The notes: generated by a model from the sequence alone, not told the origin. Counted from the first letter of the stretch, positions 25,250 through 38,689 are shown. The stretch is 64,000 nt of DNA from Pholis gunnellus (GCA_910591455.2 OU342806.1:19993841-20057840), one strand, 5' to 3'. A program made the numbers and translations.

Positions 25250-25810
25250 GTGTGTCTGCAACGGCCACTGCTGTATTGTGTGATGCAATGAATACAACCC
25301 ATCGTCTAGGGTCTCTAGACACTAGATGCTGCATATGTTGAAGAACGTCATCATATAACCTAGGATTGAACCGAACACATTTGGTTTCATAAAGAAACGG
25401 TTCATATAACTTGTTATGTTGAACACATTTGGTTTGAGAAAAATATTCCTTGAAAGTGACGAAGGCGCGCCAGACAAATTGTGATATATCACTCCAATTC
25501 GATTCCAAACATTTCCCGTACATGAATCGTGTGTTGTGCCAAAAGGTTATCTTGACCCAGACGAAGACATGAGGGCGTGACATAATGAGGAGACCAGATG
25601 TGCGTTGTTTGTGGTTCCAACCGACTGGTTTGATTGGTGGAAAGTGACTTAAAGGGGGATGAATTAAGACTATAAGAGTGAGCTGTGAGAGGTAATACAT
25701 TGGATTTTGTTGAATGTTGCCGCGTGCTCATTAAAACACTTCCCGCTTGGGTTGCAACTTCAATTCAGCGTCTCTTCTCGTCGTAAAACGTACTTCATTC
25801 AAACTCAAAG
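25250..25810 (+). mobile_element. Possible solo LTR
   Basis: The 3' part looks like an LTR promoter: a TATA-like GACTATAAGAG at about 25668, a CATTAAAAC polyadenylation-like site near 25730 and a pyrimidine-rich end (GTCTCTTCTCGTCG). No internal retroelement genes lie on either side. I could not fix the ends or find a target-site duplication, so this is tentative. Confidence 0.25.
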
Positions 25811-25814
25811 ACAA

Positions 25815-27930
25815 GCATCGATGTACAGTATGCAGGCAATGAGCTCAAAGTCCTTGCATAAGACACGTCATAGAAATCTTGCCAAAAACTAAATGAAACT
25901 CACCAAGCTGTCTGTGGCTGGGTGTCGGTGACGTACTCAGCAGTGTGTGTGTACTGGTGGTTCTGTTACCTGATAGCCAAACACACCGTTTAATACAATA
26001 AAAGTGTGCCGCATAGCCATATGCATGAGCATGCAGACATAACCAGGCACCCAAAATACCATGCACCACGCTCTGATCATACGCACCCTCATATATATTA
26101 TATTGCTATTTCTTCGTTAAACTGGTGGAGCTTGCGTGAAGCAATCATTCTACCACTCTAGTACCTCTCATAGGCCTCATTATTGAGTTTTTTTCAACAT
26201 GGAGGAACAACTCCATCACTGCTTGTCTGTAGCCGGGCAGCAGAACTATAAATGTGCTGCAGATTTCCAGACGTGCGATCATGTCGGTGTGCTCTACTGA
26301 CCATTCACGTGCAGTCAGTGCCGGAAAGAAATACAGTTGACGCAACCCTCGCAGAAATCATGATACAGTATGATACATGTTAAACTCTCTGCCGCCACCA
26401 TACCAGACGGTTTTACACAGCATTCAGCCTGGAAATACCTCGCAGTAAATACAGCTCTTAAAATAAGGCTTCATGACTTCCTGTCTGGAATAACTGTGTT
26501 GTATGGCTCTGTCCAACAACGTGTGATCGCAGGATTTGTTTTAGTCAGTTTTATTTTTCGTGACAGTGTTAGTTTTTAACAATGATGAGCAAGTATTTTT
26601 TATTTAACAGTGCGCAAAAATTACACAAAACTGAAAAAGATATGAAAATAAGGGCAGCTTCGAGATAGGTGTCATTCTACAAATGCTTTCAACTTAATTT
26701 ACCACGATCCACATTAATAACCTCAACTTTAAATGTAAGAGCAATGTTGATACATTTTCTTGAGAAAGGAAACACATAACATCTATTTAACTTTGTTAGC
26801 GAGGGGGGGGGTGAAGGCAGGTGGTGGTGGTCAGGTCAACCAGCAGCCAGCTGTCTGTTTAACTACGTTATCATTAGCTTGTTTAAAAAAAAAAATCTAC
26901 TTCCAGATAAAGACTTCACCTTCATTGTACAGTGCGTTGCTTTTCAGGTATGAACAGCAGAGTGTCTGGCGCACTTTATCTTATCTCACAGTGAAATATG
27001 AAGCGGTTCATGGAAGCTGTAGCTTTGAGTGTTCCTGTTGCTGCGACTCGACTTTTTTGTTGGCGTACACACAATACTCAGTGCTGCCATATTTCCTGTG
27101 CCAAACGTTACTATTGTCCCAACATAATCTAATTATGTGTGAGCTAAATATAGAACAAGTGGAACACAAACATTTGGCCCGGGGGCGACACTTTTGCACC
27201 GACGTAAAGCTCTGTTAAACCCCTACAGCCACGGGCACCGGTGTCACCAATTAGCACAGAGAGAGAAGGTAGAGGGACAGGAAGGCGACAGAGGGGGTGA
27301 AGTGGGATTCAGTGTCAGGACCGAAGACTAAAGACTGAGCTCACTAATGGGAAGGTCAGGAGAACAACACACGATGGCGATAAACACAACACATGATAAT
27401 GAGGCGATCCCGTGAAAGGCCGGCGCATCGGAGGAACTCGTGTCTCATTCCAACATGTTGTTTAGTGGTGGTGAATTTTGACATTAGCTACTAATCCATT
27501 CATTGACTAGAATATTGTAATGAGACTTTTACTATATATGCTGTTATTTTTGCACATGTACACAAGAAAGTCGTACTTTCTCTAAATGATGTGAATCGGT
27601 TTCATGTGTTTATTTCCAATTGTTTGATCTATTTAGATTTATTCTGTAGGGACGGATGCTTGAGCAGAGAATGTTGACTAAATAGGCTGATGCCATATAT
27701 CATTGCGTTTACAGTCTAAACTCATTTGCAATGCTTGCCCCTCCATCCTGGTTAAGCAGATTAAAGACGGATTAAAGCTGCTATAATCAAGATATCTTTA
27801 TGAGCAACGGCTCAAATGACTCCGTGCATGTCATAGTGATGAACCCACAGATAATTATCACCCGACTCTGCTTCTTTCAATTCAGTGTATCTGTTTTCCG
27901 GCCTGCAACTTAACTGTTTCGGTTCACTCT
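25815..27930. other. Intergenic region, no gene recognised
   Basis: Only short frames without supporting splice or family signals were seen. Confidence 0.45.
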
Positions 27931-27934
27931 AACC

Positions 27935-28260
27935 CAGGGGTGGGCAATTCTTTTTCCCAAGGGGCGACATGAGCAGCAGGGACTGTGGTGGAGGGCCGGA
28001 CCAATAGGCTGAACTCAATCCTGCTCAATATTATTCCACCTCTTGATAAAAAGCAGTAAGTTGTTTGGTTTTGATAAGCTGTGTACTTTTATCTGGCATC
28101 TTTAGTACTTTGCACATTATCATTTTTCAAACCCTTCCTAACTACCCAAACTGAACAACAGTGTATAAAGGAGTTAAAATAAGCTCCACCTGCAGCAGGA
28201 AAAAATAGACATATTTACTATACATATATAAAAGTAAAACACTGGCAGGGTTGACTGACA
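27935..28260. mobile_element. Truncated hAT-type element, left end
   Basis: Begins with CAGGGGTGGGCAATTCT, a terminal sequence typical of hAT (Charlie-like) elements, followed by the GAGGGCCGGACCAATAGG block common to such fish repeats. No matching right end (CACCCCTG type) was found downstream, so the right border is approximate and the copy is probably truncated. Confidence 0.5.
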
Positions 28261-29098
28261 TGTTTCTGCAAAATTTGTACTTGTATCACTATTATTTGTA
28301 GTCCAATTACCTAATTTTCCCTTTTTCAGTTCAGTGCGAGAAATCTAGTCTGTGTTGGGACTGATCGAGTTCACTGAAGTCAGGTTGAATGTCTGAGGTG
28401 AGATGAGAAGGACAGCTAGGACAGGTGATCGTCAGTTAGACAGGATCTGGATCTGGATTTGTTACTTCATCACGGAGACTGTTTGTTCACATATGTAGGT
28501 CGCTCCAAATCAGTCTTTTTAACAACTTTAAGTAACTTGGTGATAACGTTGTGTTAACAGCTTGTTTGTGCTTTCAAGTGGCCAAAAAGAAATCACTTGA
28601 ACAAACAATACCACAAACAAGGAGGATATTCTTTCACAACCCTTCTCTGTATCTTTGCTTCTTCCTCATTTCAGCCCCCCTGTCTTCCCCGCGCTGTACT
28701 TCTCTTCCTCTCTCAGTATGCTCTTGTAGAGACACTTGGCACTCTGGCATGCCACTCATTCCATTATAACAAGCCACATTCCCTGGAACACTTCCTCCAC
28801 TCTGTCCCTGCTTGTGGTCCCTGCTTCCCAGAGCGGACCCCCTCCTCCTCCCATACACCCTCTCTTTCCCTCGCCCGCCCCCTCTGGTGCTTATCCCTGG
28901 GCGTCTGTGGCTCCCAGTGCAGAGAGCCACAAGCAGCCGGAGATTCCCAATGAGCTGTCTCTCCCGATCTGTCACACTGGACCAATTTGCCCCAGCTGGC
29001 TGGTGTGTGTAGGAAGAGAGCATCCGGCGCCAGGATCTAAAAAACACAAACCGGTGGAGGAAGAGAGGAAACCTGGAGAGTCTGACTCCACCACGCCC

Positions 29099-32000
29099 AT
29101 GAGAGACATGGGAGGAAAGGAGAAGAAGATTTTGGTGATTGCGAATGTGCCCAACTACCAAGGGTGAGTCTTCTGTTGCAACTATATGATCAATATTTCC
29201 ACTGTCGCTAATTGATTGAAATAGATATTTCTGACCTTCCTCCACTGGCTATCCTCAGAAATGTAAAGCAGTGTTAAACTTTCATTATGACCATGTTTTA
29301 AATTCTAACACCCTCTCTTCCTGCGGTATCGGTTACGCACAGAGCAAGCTGACACTTTATCTGTTACCAGGCATACGGATTTATTTAGCGCACATTTACC
29401 CTGGGCTTGGCTTGAAATAATATTTGAAAAAATAAACTACTACTAAAATAATATTTGAAATATGTTGAATTTAAAGACAATTGTTGCCTTTTTTTTGACG
29501 GAGTTTAGTGAAGAAAAGGGGGAAAGAGTAAAGTGGGTATGACATATGACAGTAAAAGGCCCAAAGGCCGGAAAACAAACGTGGTACGTTGCAGTGATGT
29601 GGTCGTACGCTGTAACCACTCAGCTACCAATCCTAAATTATAAGGCGCTCCTTGGCATTATCATTTTCAAACTCTTCAAACAAGACCTCCTATATCACAC
29701 TTTGAGGGCTGTGTTATTACATCCATGTGCAATAGCTCAACAAACTGGGCAAGAACAAGAATCAATTCTTCACAATAAAAAAAAAAAAAGTGAGAAAACA
29801 ATTTGATTTAGCCCACCGCTGGTTCTTACATGATTTTGGCGCAAAGCAGAATGCAACTCTATCTGCTGTGGACTAAAATAAGGTCTCTGCTTTGTTCTTG
29901 GCGAAATGGGAAAGTACATTGAGTGAAAGCTCTACAGTTACACTCTTCTGTAGAGGTTGCCGAGTTGTTGTCAGTGTGATGGATTGGAAGGGCAGTTGGC
30001 ACCGAATATGTCCATTAGGACACAAATGAGTGTGTATATCTGTACATACTGTACAGCTTGTGTCTGTGAAAGTAGTGTGTTTGTGCGCACAAGATCCAGC
30101 GTGATGACCTTCCAGAGTTGGTGCATTTTCTGAGAAGCCCGTAGGGAGTCACTGTACTCATCTTGTCTATGTGTTTATTTTGTGTATGGTGTATATGGCA
30201 CTTGCAGCAGGATTTCAAGGTCGCCTGGGTTCCTTAGGAATTTGGCCGCGTCCTTAGAGAACATCCTCAGGCCAACTATGTGTACTGGAGACTCTGGGGA
30301 ACTACGGCAGTGATACTTTGATCGTGACTTGGCACGTGGTGAAAGCCGCAGCGAGCTGGCAGGCTGTAAAGGAGGGAATGTCGAGTTTAGACGGGGAAAA
30401 ATAAACCTGTAAATCACTTGATATTTTATCGTGTCGGTGTCAACACGTCTAATTTGATGCCTCTTCGTTTAAGAAGTGCCCGCGGTCACTTGAGTATCCC
30501 CACTAACGAAGGAGTGCAGACTGGGAAATATGTTCAGTAATTTCCTTTTTTTTCTGGTGAACGAAGTTGCAGATGAACAGGGTATCCTTTAGCAGAGGGA
30601 ATTTGGAGATCTACACTCGAGGCCTCTTTAGAAGTCTTTTGACCTCATACATGTGTTTACTGTATATTTTACTGACTTTTGGTTCCTATATTTAAGAGTT
30701 TCGCTTGCTTTGACTGAGTCCAGACCAAAGACAAATTTGTTTGGATGTTGTTCTGTTGGTCTATTCTCTTCTCCCTACACGCACTCAGAGACACCTCTCC
30801 CACATTCCTATGGTTTATAGGCTTTGATGGCTGTTTCCATGCGACTACTAAACCAGGACAACAGAGGCCCCTGAGAGAGAGATAGCCCCCTGGGATGAAG
30901 ACCGTCCACTCAAGGCCGCCCCTCCCACTCAGGCCGTCTGGGACTAGACTCTCCGTCCTGGCCTGATACCTAAAAAAGACCCCTAATCTGCCCTGCTGAT
31001 TCTGTACCATGCTCACATCTAACAACCAATCCCCAGCAGACATAGGCCATAATTTAAGTATATATATGGATGCATGTACACATGAACACTGAACACAACA
31101 CAAGCAAACATGCATGCAGCAGACTCTGTGTCTCCCCTCGCCACTTAATGTTATCCAAGCTGAGAGCGACCGCAACAACTGTTTACCTAGCAGCGGATAA
31201 AAGCAGAAGCAGAGGCAGTCTCTAGATTTTCATTTCGGAATATGCGACATGAAATGTTGACCGGGCGGAACTAGCTCATCTATTGCACTAGTCATTGTGC
31301 AATATTCAAGTCTGGCTTGTTATTCCACACCAGGTCAGATCAGGGCTGGCAGGCCCCTTGTTGTGCCAGATCAAAATAAATACTAAGTATAAATAAATAA
31401 ATGTGAAACTTATTCGCATTTCGTTACCACAGACAGGAAGTAAGACAGTTACATCAGTTATAATGAGAGCAGGCATTGTTCTTGTGGGGCCTGATAACCT
31501 GTCTATTTTAACGGCAATGGTTTTCTTATTACACTCTTTACGTACCATGTTGTGTCCTTTACAAGGCATAGAGAGTGACACAGGAGTGTTTACAGTGCCT
31601 CTCTTTTTAACGCTCTCCTTTGTCCCCAGTTTAGTCTGTTACAATAAGCTATGCACAGACTTTGATACAGCATTTGGCCACAGACCTGAACATGGAGAAA
31701 TCATTTAACAGTACCAAAAACACTGTGACGCTGTCGCCTCCGATTAGCATGACTGCCATAATCAGCACTTGCTGTGCATATGGTTTTAATCCCCTACAGA
31801 CAACCAGTATAAATAGATCTTGGAATATATAGATGCTTCCTCTCATCATTATGCTCTTGTGGCACATTTGGCATATTAGGGGGTCATGATTGATGCCAAT
31901 CCCCCCCCTTCTTTTTTTCTCCGGCTTTTTACTCATCTAAACATACACTCGTGGACTTACCCAGTCTTCTTGGGCCTCCGTGATTCACTGCTACTTTAAG

Positions 32001-35000
32001 AGTTATGAGACGCATGCGGGGCTCCCTATCAGTTACATGGAGGGATCATGATGGAGAAGACAGATAGGAACCCCCCTGCCGTTTTATAGAGGGGGATTAC
32101 CGAAGGCCGCCAAGCAAAGTAAACATACACAAAACTACAGCATCGCTCGGACAGTGACGCTGTCGCTACTGGCACGCATGAACAAATAAAACACACATGC
32201 CACATACCATAGACAATACCCTTATGGAAAGGGTGGGGGGGGTTAAAGCAACAACTGCAATGAGTCAAAGTGAGCACAATGGAAAGCAATCTATTCAGCT
32301 TTAATTCCCGTCTGACAACAAGCATCGTGACAGCTCCTGCCTCCTAATGTTTTTTCACCTTTGGGTGTTATCCCTTGCTGGTGATAGCGTGCTCCCTGAG
32401 CCTCGGCCCATGCGGCGCAGCACCCGAAATAAAGCCCTTTAAAGTGAGTGACCTATAGGGTCACGCAGCCTCTCAGGAGCATCAGGCCTCCATGGGCTGT
32501 GAGTCATCTCAGCTCCAGCCGGCACCGTCACAACAGGCACGAATTCTTGAAAGACCTTCCTCAAAACACTGCATTTAAAAGAACAGGCTGGGTGGTGGTC
32601 AGGTTGAACACCTGTTGTGTCCCACAGTGAGTGGTGGAGGGAGTACTCAGCTCTTTTACCAAGTAAAAGCAGTAATATACAGATGTAGAAATACTACAAA
32701 TAAAACCCCTGCATTCAAATGTATTCCTAGAAAACTAAAGACCACATGTATTACTAGTAAAATGTACTTAAATATATATCATAGTTATTATAGACATGTG
32801 CCTGGAACTTGTATTGTAGTTCAGTCAGAAAAACTGAGACTGTTACAGCAGGAAGGTACTTTTCATAGTCTCTGAGAAATGGACATTTTAGAAATACAGT
32901 TTACGTTTTACTGTAGTAATATTCAATAAGAAATCTTATTCTGCAAAATGAGTCTAGTTCATTAGCATGTAGTGAATTTAATAGTAGAGTACCTTTGTGA
33001 TGTAGTGAAGTCTGGTCACTTTGGCACAAACAACTATACTCTGTAAATCTGAGCAACATGTGAAAATTGAAGGATGAAATTAATGAGAGCTTTGTTAAGA
33101 TGTGTAATGTGGTCTGATGGGCACATTAGGCCTCTCGTGGTGATGAGTCTGTGCAAATATTCATGTCAGACACTCTGCAAAAAAAACTTGCCTTGTGTAG
33201 TAAAAACGCTTCGATTTTTCACAACTTTTCCACACAACTTCGCACTACATCTGCAGACTTTATTCAGACGTTTGTCATTGTTTTTACTTTATTCCAGAAT
33301 TCCCATATTATGAAAGAACCTTCATCTTGTACCTCGAGCCATGCACCTTTTAATTAACACTGTGGAGCTGCACAGTTGGTGCGTCTGCATCCCAAACCCA
33401 TTCCCCCTGTCCATGGGAAAGTAAATTAATAAAAGTTATAAAAAGATAAACTATATAGACTGTGTAAATAAATCACCAAATGTGAAAAGTCCAACATAAA
33501 TAATAGTGACAGGTGTGTCTTGGTTTTAGCACTGGAGTTGAAATCCTACCCTGAGATGCTGAAGAACAGCCCTGGCTCGAACACACAGTTGGATTCATGC
33601 GCTGGGCTGAAACTACAGACCTCTACTCTGACCTCTGTAATTATCAAGCAAAAGGCAGGACGTTTGCATTTGGAGGTATAAATATCCCCAGTGATCTTCC
33701 ATGACTCCCCCAGAGGCTCAACAGGTAGAGAGAAGCAAAAAGCCAGCTGTCGCCAGCAGGCATCAGGGTGGATTTCTCCACCACATCATCAGTCATCCCA
33801 CTTGGCTCAGAGACGCTGCTGCCCACTGGAGGGCTGGGTCGAAGCATATGGTGTGCGCTGCAATTTCAACTGTGCAGCTTAGAGTTGGCCAATTAGATTA
33901 GGCAAGAGATGTTGCTATATTGTTTATAACAATGCAGCAGTCTCTTTAAAGGCAGGTGAAAACAATGTTGCAAACTAGTGAACAGGACTGCTTTATGGCA
34001 ATCCTTCTTTAGATCTTTAGAGGAGCTTTTTGTGTCACTGTGATGCAGCACATGGATTTTTCAGGTGATTTCGCTGTCAAAATCGTCCCTATCTGTTTAG
34101 TTTATCTATAGATTGTTTCTTAATTGTCTCTATTAAATAGGGCTCTAATAAAATATTACTTTCATTATTTTTTTCTGTTATTGAATCATCAATTATTCAG
34201 CAAATTAGTTTCTCTGTCAATAATAAGGTTAATAAAAGATCGGAAAATAGTGAAAATCAGTTTTCTAAAGTTTAAGGTCTTCAAGTTGCTTCTTTTGTCA
34301 AAGTAACGGTCCAAAACACAAATATACAAATTATACTCTTCAAGCAAGAAAAGCAGAAGGGGCTGGAAGTAAGTAAGTGTTTAGAACTTTTGCATAAATG
34401 AGTGTCGACTCAATTTCAGCTCAAATTGTGATAATAAAAATATACACATACCTTTATAGAAAGCAGCCCAAATTCCAAATATTTGCCTGATTAATGATTC
34501 ACATTTGACAATCGGGCACTGGCTATTTTTATGGATGTTTTGTGTCAGAGATAACATAAAAACGTTGATTAACTGCTTGCTTAGACCAGAGGTCTTCAAC
34601 AGGTACTGCAGGGGGTCCGCGAAATTTTTGGTCGATTAGACAATTATTTTTATTTTTAAATTTGTTTCCAAACATGAATCTGTCCATTATTTTAATAGTT
34701 CAGTATTGTATGCAAGATAACAGGTATGTTTATGCATGGCAGTGGCACTAATAGGCCATCACTCATTTTAGTTTCCACATTTATGTTTAAAATAAAAACA
34801 TCAATTTGAAAAGCTTGTTTGCATGATTATCATGCAATTAACAGACAATGTTGATATTGGCATTGGTATCAGCTGACAAGGTATGTTTATGAATGATGTT
34901 TGAAATAAAAACATGAATATATGAACCTGTGTATTATTTCAATCAATTAGTATTGAATGCACCATAACGAGGTATGTTTATACATGGCACTAGGCCCAGT

Positions 35001-35481
35001 TTAATATAAAACACAATTTTATACCATGTATATATTCGGGGGTCCCTGCTCCATCTCTCTATCAGTTTGGGGATCCTTGCCCTGAAAAACGTTGAAGACC
35101 CCGGCTTAGACTCATTGTTTTAGCAGTAGATATGATTCACATTGAAGATCTATTGTGTTGATAGATTCATGATCAATGTAGTGATATATTTGAGAGAAAA
35201 GACGTTAATAAACAGCTTGTTGTAATTTCAGGTCAGACAAGACTCTGTGTAACGAGTCTGATTCTGGCAAGACGAATGTCAAACTCCATTCATCTGCCGT
35301 ACCGCCCCCGATACCCATGTCCCCCATCGTTGAAAAGATGGAGGGGCTGAAGGCCATCCGCAACCGCAGCAACAGCCTCCGTCTGGGCCGACTGGCCTTC
35401 TACCGACACCTGGAGAAGGTGGAGACCATGCGCTGCTTCTGGGAGCTCAAGCTTGTGGAGCTGGAGGGAGGAAACCAGCAG
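29099..35481 (+). CDS. mylk4: mylk4 distal alternative 5' exons
   Basis: Two exons join in phase. The first runs to 29163 and ends at a perfect GTGAGT donor. The second is 35232-35481, with acceptor TTTCAG and donor GTAACA, and ends in phase 0. They encode MRDMGGKEKKILVIANV..., then a Pro-rich piece (SSAVPPPIPMSP) and LRLGRLAFYRHLEKVETMRC. That last segment resembles the N terminus of human MYLK4 as I remember it, including the spacing of aromatic residues, Lys/Glu and Cys. Because the second exon ends in phase 0 it can splice to the common exon at 51933, giving a protein of about 661 residues. The start codon is uncertain: the frame is open back to an ATG at 28736, but the first 120 residues of that extension look non-coding. 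No kinase sequence occurs in these exons. Confidence 0.6.
32622..32960. repeat. Dispersed fish repeat (AGTGGTGGA...TACTTAAGTA family)
   Basis: Begins AGTGGTGGAGGGAGTACTCAG and continues with the AAGTAAAAGCAGTAATA and CCTGCATTCAAATG blocks typical of an abundant percomorph interspersed repeat. A related piece in the other orientation ends at about 47066. Family name not known to me. Confidence 0.5.
34587..35103. mobile_element. Non-autonomous hAT element with intact 8-bp target-site duplication
   Basis: A 517-base element has inverted ends: CAGAGGTCTTCAAC on the left and the complement of CGGGGTCTTCAAC on the right. It is flanked on both sides by the exact 8-base repeat GCTTAGAC (34579-34586 and 35104-35111). 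An 8-base duplication is the hallmark of hAT insertion. There is no transposase frame. It lies about 130 bases upstream of the mylk4 exon at 35232. Confidence 0.85.
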
Positions 35482-36275
35482 GTAACATGAACCGCCTTCA
35501 AGTGGCGTTGATCCGATAAATCTGTGATTTATAGAAACATGGGATAGCTTTCCCCTTACTCCCCGAGTACTTCCTTTTAACCTTCCTCCTTTAGATTTCT
35601 GCTGAAAGACACGAGATATGGATACATTCTTACAAACTGATACACCTGACCTGAACACTAAATCTGTCATATTTAACTGGATCTTGTCCAAATCTTGAAT
35701 TGCTCATTTGTCAAAACTACATATCAATTAACGAGCAATTGAATTGGGTGGGCTTTTTCTGGTCCTTCACACAGCCGGTGTTTATGGGAGCGAGATTACA
35801 TGAGAATGACTCTGTAACAATATTATGCCCCCTGATGGCAAAGCTGCCATGTGTTCAACCTGAGCCACAACCAGTAGTCTGTGCAGAGGGGAGGAAGAAG
35901 GGAACTGAAATAAACCACCGCAAACTATTCTGGCTCTCTCTGCACCTGTTTGCAGACACAACATGCCCCGACAGGTGGAATACAACAAGCTCACTAGAGG
36001 GAGCTGCAGATCTTTTCATGTCTTTTTAGTCTGTTTGAACCTTCTCAACTCACAGCCATGCCTCGCGCACAGACACATACGCACAGTAAAACCACAGACC
36101 GACATGAATGTTTGGCGCTTGGTCAACGCACACGGATCCAGTTGCCACAAGATGGCGGCCCTGGGCCAGTTTGCTTTGCTCATATGGGAGAATGAATGCA
36201 GAGGCCTTTACTCTGGTATGAGTTAAAGTCAGTCAGCATCCAGAGAAGAGGTCATCTTAGGATTCATTTTTAATG

Positions 36276-36278
<3 letters not shown>

Positions 36279-36331
<53 letters not shown>

Positions 36332-36467
36332 ATAATAAATAATTAAATAAATGAATAAATAAATAAATGAATGAATAAATACATAAATACATAAATACAT
36401 AAATACATAAATACATAAATAAATATATAAATACATAAATAAATAAATTGATAAATAAATAAATAGT
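36279..36467. repeat. Compound microsatellite, (AT)n then AAAT/AAATACAT repeats
   Basis: A run of about 25 AT units is followed by about 130 bases of AAAT-type units (AAATAAATGAAT, then ATACATAA repeated). It lies in the mylk4 intron after the exon at 35481. Confidence 0.95.
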
Positions 36468-38551
36468 TACCTGATTCACATCAGGTCACATGGATGTCTG
36501 GATTCAAACACCTGCATGTGATTGATATTGAGGAAGACATAAGACTAATATACAGTACATACACAGTGATGTAACAGTGGAAAGTTACATGTATTTTTGG
36601 TCAATTTTTCTTGTGTACTAGTTGCAGGTGGTATATTTTGTTTTACTCGTTGGATCGCTCCCTTTTTAAAAAAATTACATTTAAGTCATTATCATAATTT
36701 CCACAGTTCAGAAGTTTATCAAAATAAGCTGAAGTAGAATGAGAACCTGTGAACTATTGTCGCCTTTATTCTGTTTGATCTGACAGCAGCTACTGTAAGC
36801 CCAAGCGGAGAAAAGAGTTTTTATATTATGTTGGGGATTTGGTTCATCTGTCGTTTGTCTTGTCCGACTACATATCAGCCGTGCTTTCCAAGTGACCACC
36901 AGGGAACGCCGAGGGAAACGTTCCAGTTACATGGGAGGCACCATGTGTAATTTGAGATCCTCAGCCTATCACAGCGCCAAGCGAATAGCTCTCACACCTT
37001 CCTCTCTATGTCTGAACTCTGACCTCAGTTGCACCTTTGCTCCACCACTTTGCTTACACTTTCCAGCTTTTCTGCTCTCTATCCCTCCCTCGTAGTTTAA
37101 CTACTACACGCCGTTCCACACACCACAAACATGCGGGTCAGCCACCAGATCCACCGGCTTCATTATGAAACACTGACTCCTGGCCCTGCTCTGTGCAGGG
37201 GTTCTCCTCAGATTCCCTCTTCGGAATATTTCCCCCCCAGGGGTCCTTCTCTGTCGTCGCCCCCCCCCCCCCACACACACACACACACCTGTTGCTGCTT
37301 GTTTAATCAAGCTTGTTTATGGCCTGCTGCAGATTGTTGAATTTCTTCGAGCTATAACTTTCTGACAATCTGCTAAAAATGACTCAGCCCAGCATTTACC
37401 ACTCTCTACAGTAACGTGGTGAAATCATCAAATTTCACTTGCCGCTCGTAAGATTTTCTTTTGTGCGGAAAGAAAATGTGTATATTCTAACATTCAAGCA
37501 AAAACAGGGGTGTCCATATTTCTGTATGATTTTCCTGAGGTTGAGTAATCGACACAGATCACCTCAAGGGACACAAAATGTGTCTTCTGTTGAAGAGATC
37601 TGTAAAGGCACCAGCGTCATACTGTTAACTGACAGGTTTGGCAGGGCATGGGGAGGGATCGGATCTCCTTGACTGCAGTGGTTTCATTCCACTATCCAGT
37701 ATAAACCATCTGCTGCCATCCAGACAGATAGGTGCCCCACACACACACACAGAGAGACTTAACGTCCAAAAAGGAAACTCTGCTGCTGACAGCACAAATG
37801 GAGAGGATCTGTGCTGTATGTTGGTGGCGTCTACTGAACATAAATAAGAGGAGCAACAGTGTTTTATGTTTATTTTCATATTTAATATCAGAATTTAGCT
37901 ATTCATTTTTATTTCCCTCTCTATCTTCGTGTAATTCTTTACTATACACACCCAACATTTCACAGAATGGTCAAACCAAGCGCCACACAGGTGTCGGCAG
38001 TGACGCATGCGCACGACGCCCTTGCGTCCGTTTTTGTGAGGTGTGGAGAAACACGGGCAAGAGGGACTGCCTGACAGTTATACTTAGGAGCGCGCATGCG
38101 CCCGTCAAGTGCTGTGTCCGAAGTTAAAGGATACCGCCGGGGTCTCACTAACATGCCACCATGTGATTCTACGTACGGCAACGACAACCTGAACCCAACA
38201 CCACCTGTCCCGTTCTCGTCTCGGAGACGGCATGTTCTCTCCTTTTAGGTCCCGGGGTGGGAGGCATGGGAGGAAGCCGGGTGGCGGGTGAATGGTTGGC
38301 TCAGTGGGCAGGTGTCTCACACGGCAACGACTCCCTGTCCTTGTCCGTGTCTGTGGCGAGCAAGAGACTGAGTATCTAATGCACAGCCACAGGAGCGTGA
38401 CTCTTTGTTAATCAACGGCCGCCGAGTGGCCCCATGTCGACAACTTGTTGCCTGTGCACCTGAGACCTGATTCGCCCACAAGGGTGAGATAGGAAACGCA
38501 GCCTGTGCAGGGCAGGGACAGCAGGGGCAGGAAGAGGGGAAGGTTTCCATC

Positions 38552-38689
38552 ATGGAGAACGTCCTGAGGGATAAAGATATTTGGATATTAGGGAGTGTGT
38601 GTCTGATGGCCACTTTCCTGTGGGGACGGCTGTGGAAATTATTCTCCGCCAAGAGGAGGGGAAGGAAAACACCGTCTGCAAACGTACAG
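38552..38689 (+). CDS. Candidate alternative first exon of mylk4 with a transmembrane segment
   Basis: An ATG in good context (CATCATGG) opens 46 codons that end in CAG followed by a GTAAAC donor, phase 0. The peptide starts MENVLRDKDIW, has a hydrophobic stretch of about 20 residues (ILGSVCLMATFLWGRLWKLF, residues 12-31) and then a basic tail (SAKRRGRKTPSANVQ). A single hydrophobic helix followed by positive charges predicts a type III/signal-anchor topology with the kinase on the cytosolic side. Phase 0 fits the shared mylk4 exon at 51933, the only plus-strand gene around. If spliced so, the protein would be about 602 residues. Without transcripts it may instead be an unrelated micro-peptide ORF or chance. 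Confidence 0.35.

Larger units (their letters stand above)
29170..35225. other. Intron between the distal mylk4 exons
   Basis: About 6 kb of intronic DNA containing the repeats described separately. No additional exon was recognised. Confidence 0.5.

Noticed and set aside
28736..29098. N-terminal extension of the distal mylk4 first exon
   Set aside because: The frame is open, but the encoded sequence is Pro/Ser/His-rich without family likeness and a later ATG is more plausible; treated as probable 5' untranslated sequence.
36892..37095. Open frame starting MTTRERRGKRSSY as another mylk4 first exon
   Set aside because: No convincing donor in suitable phase and the sequence becomes non-protein-like quickly.
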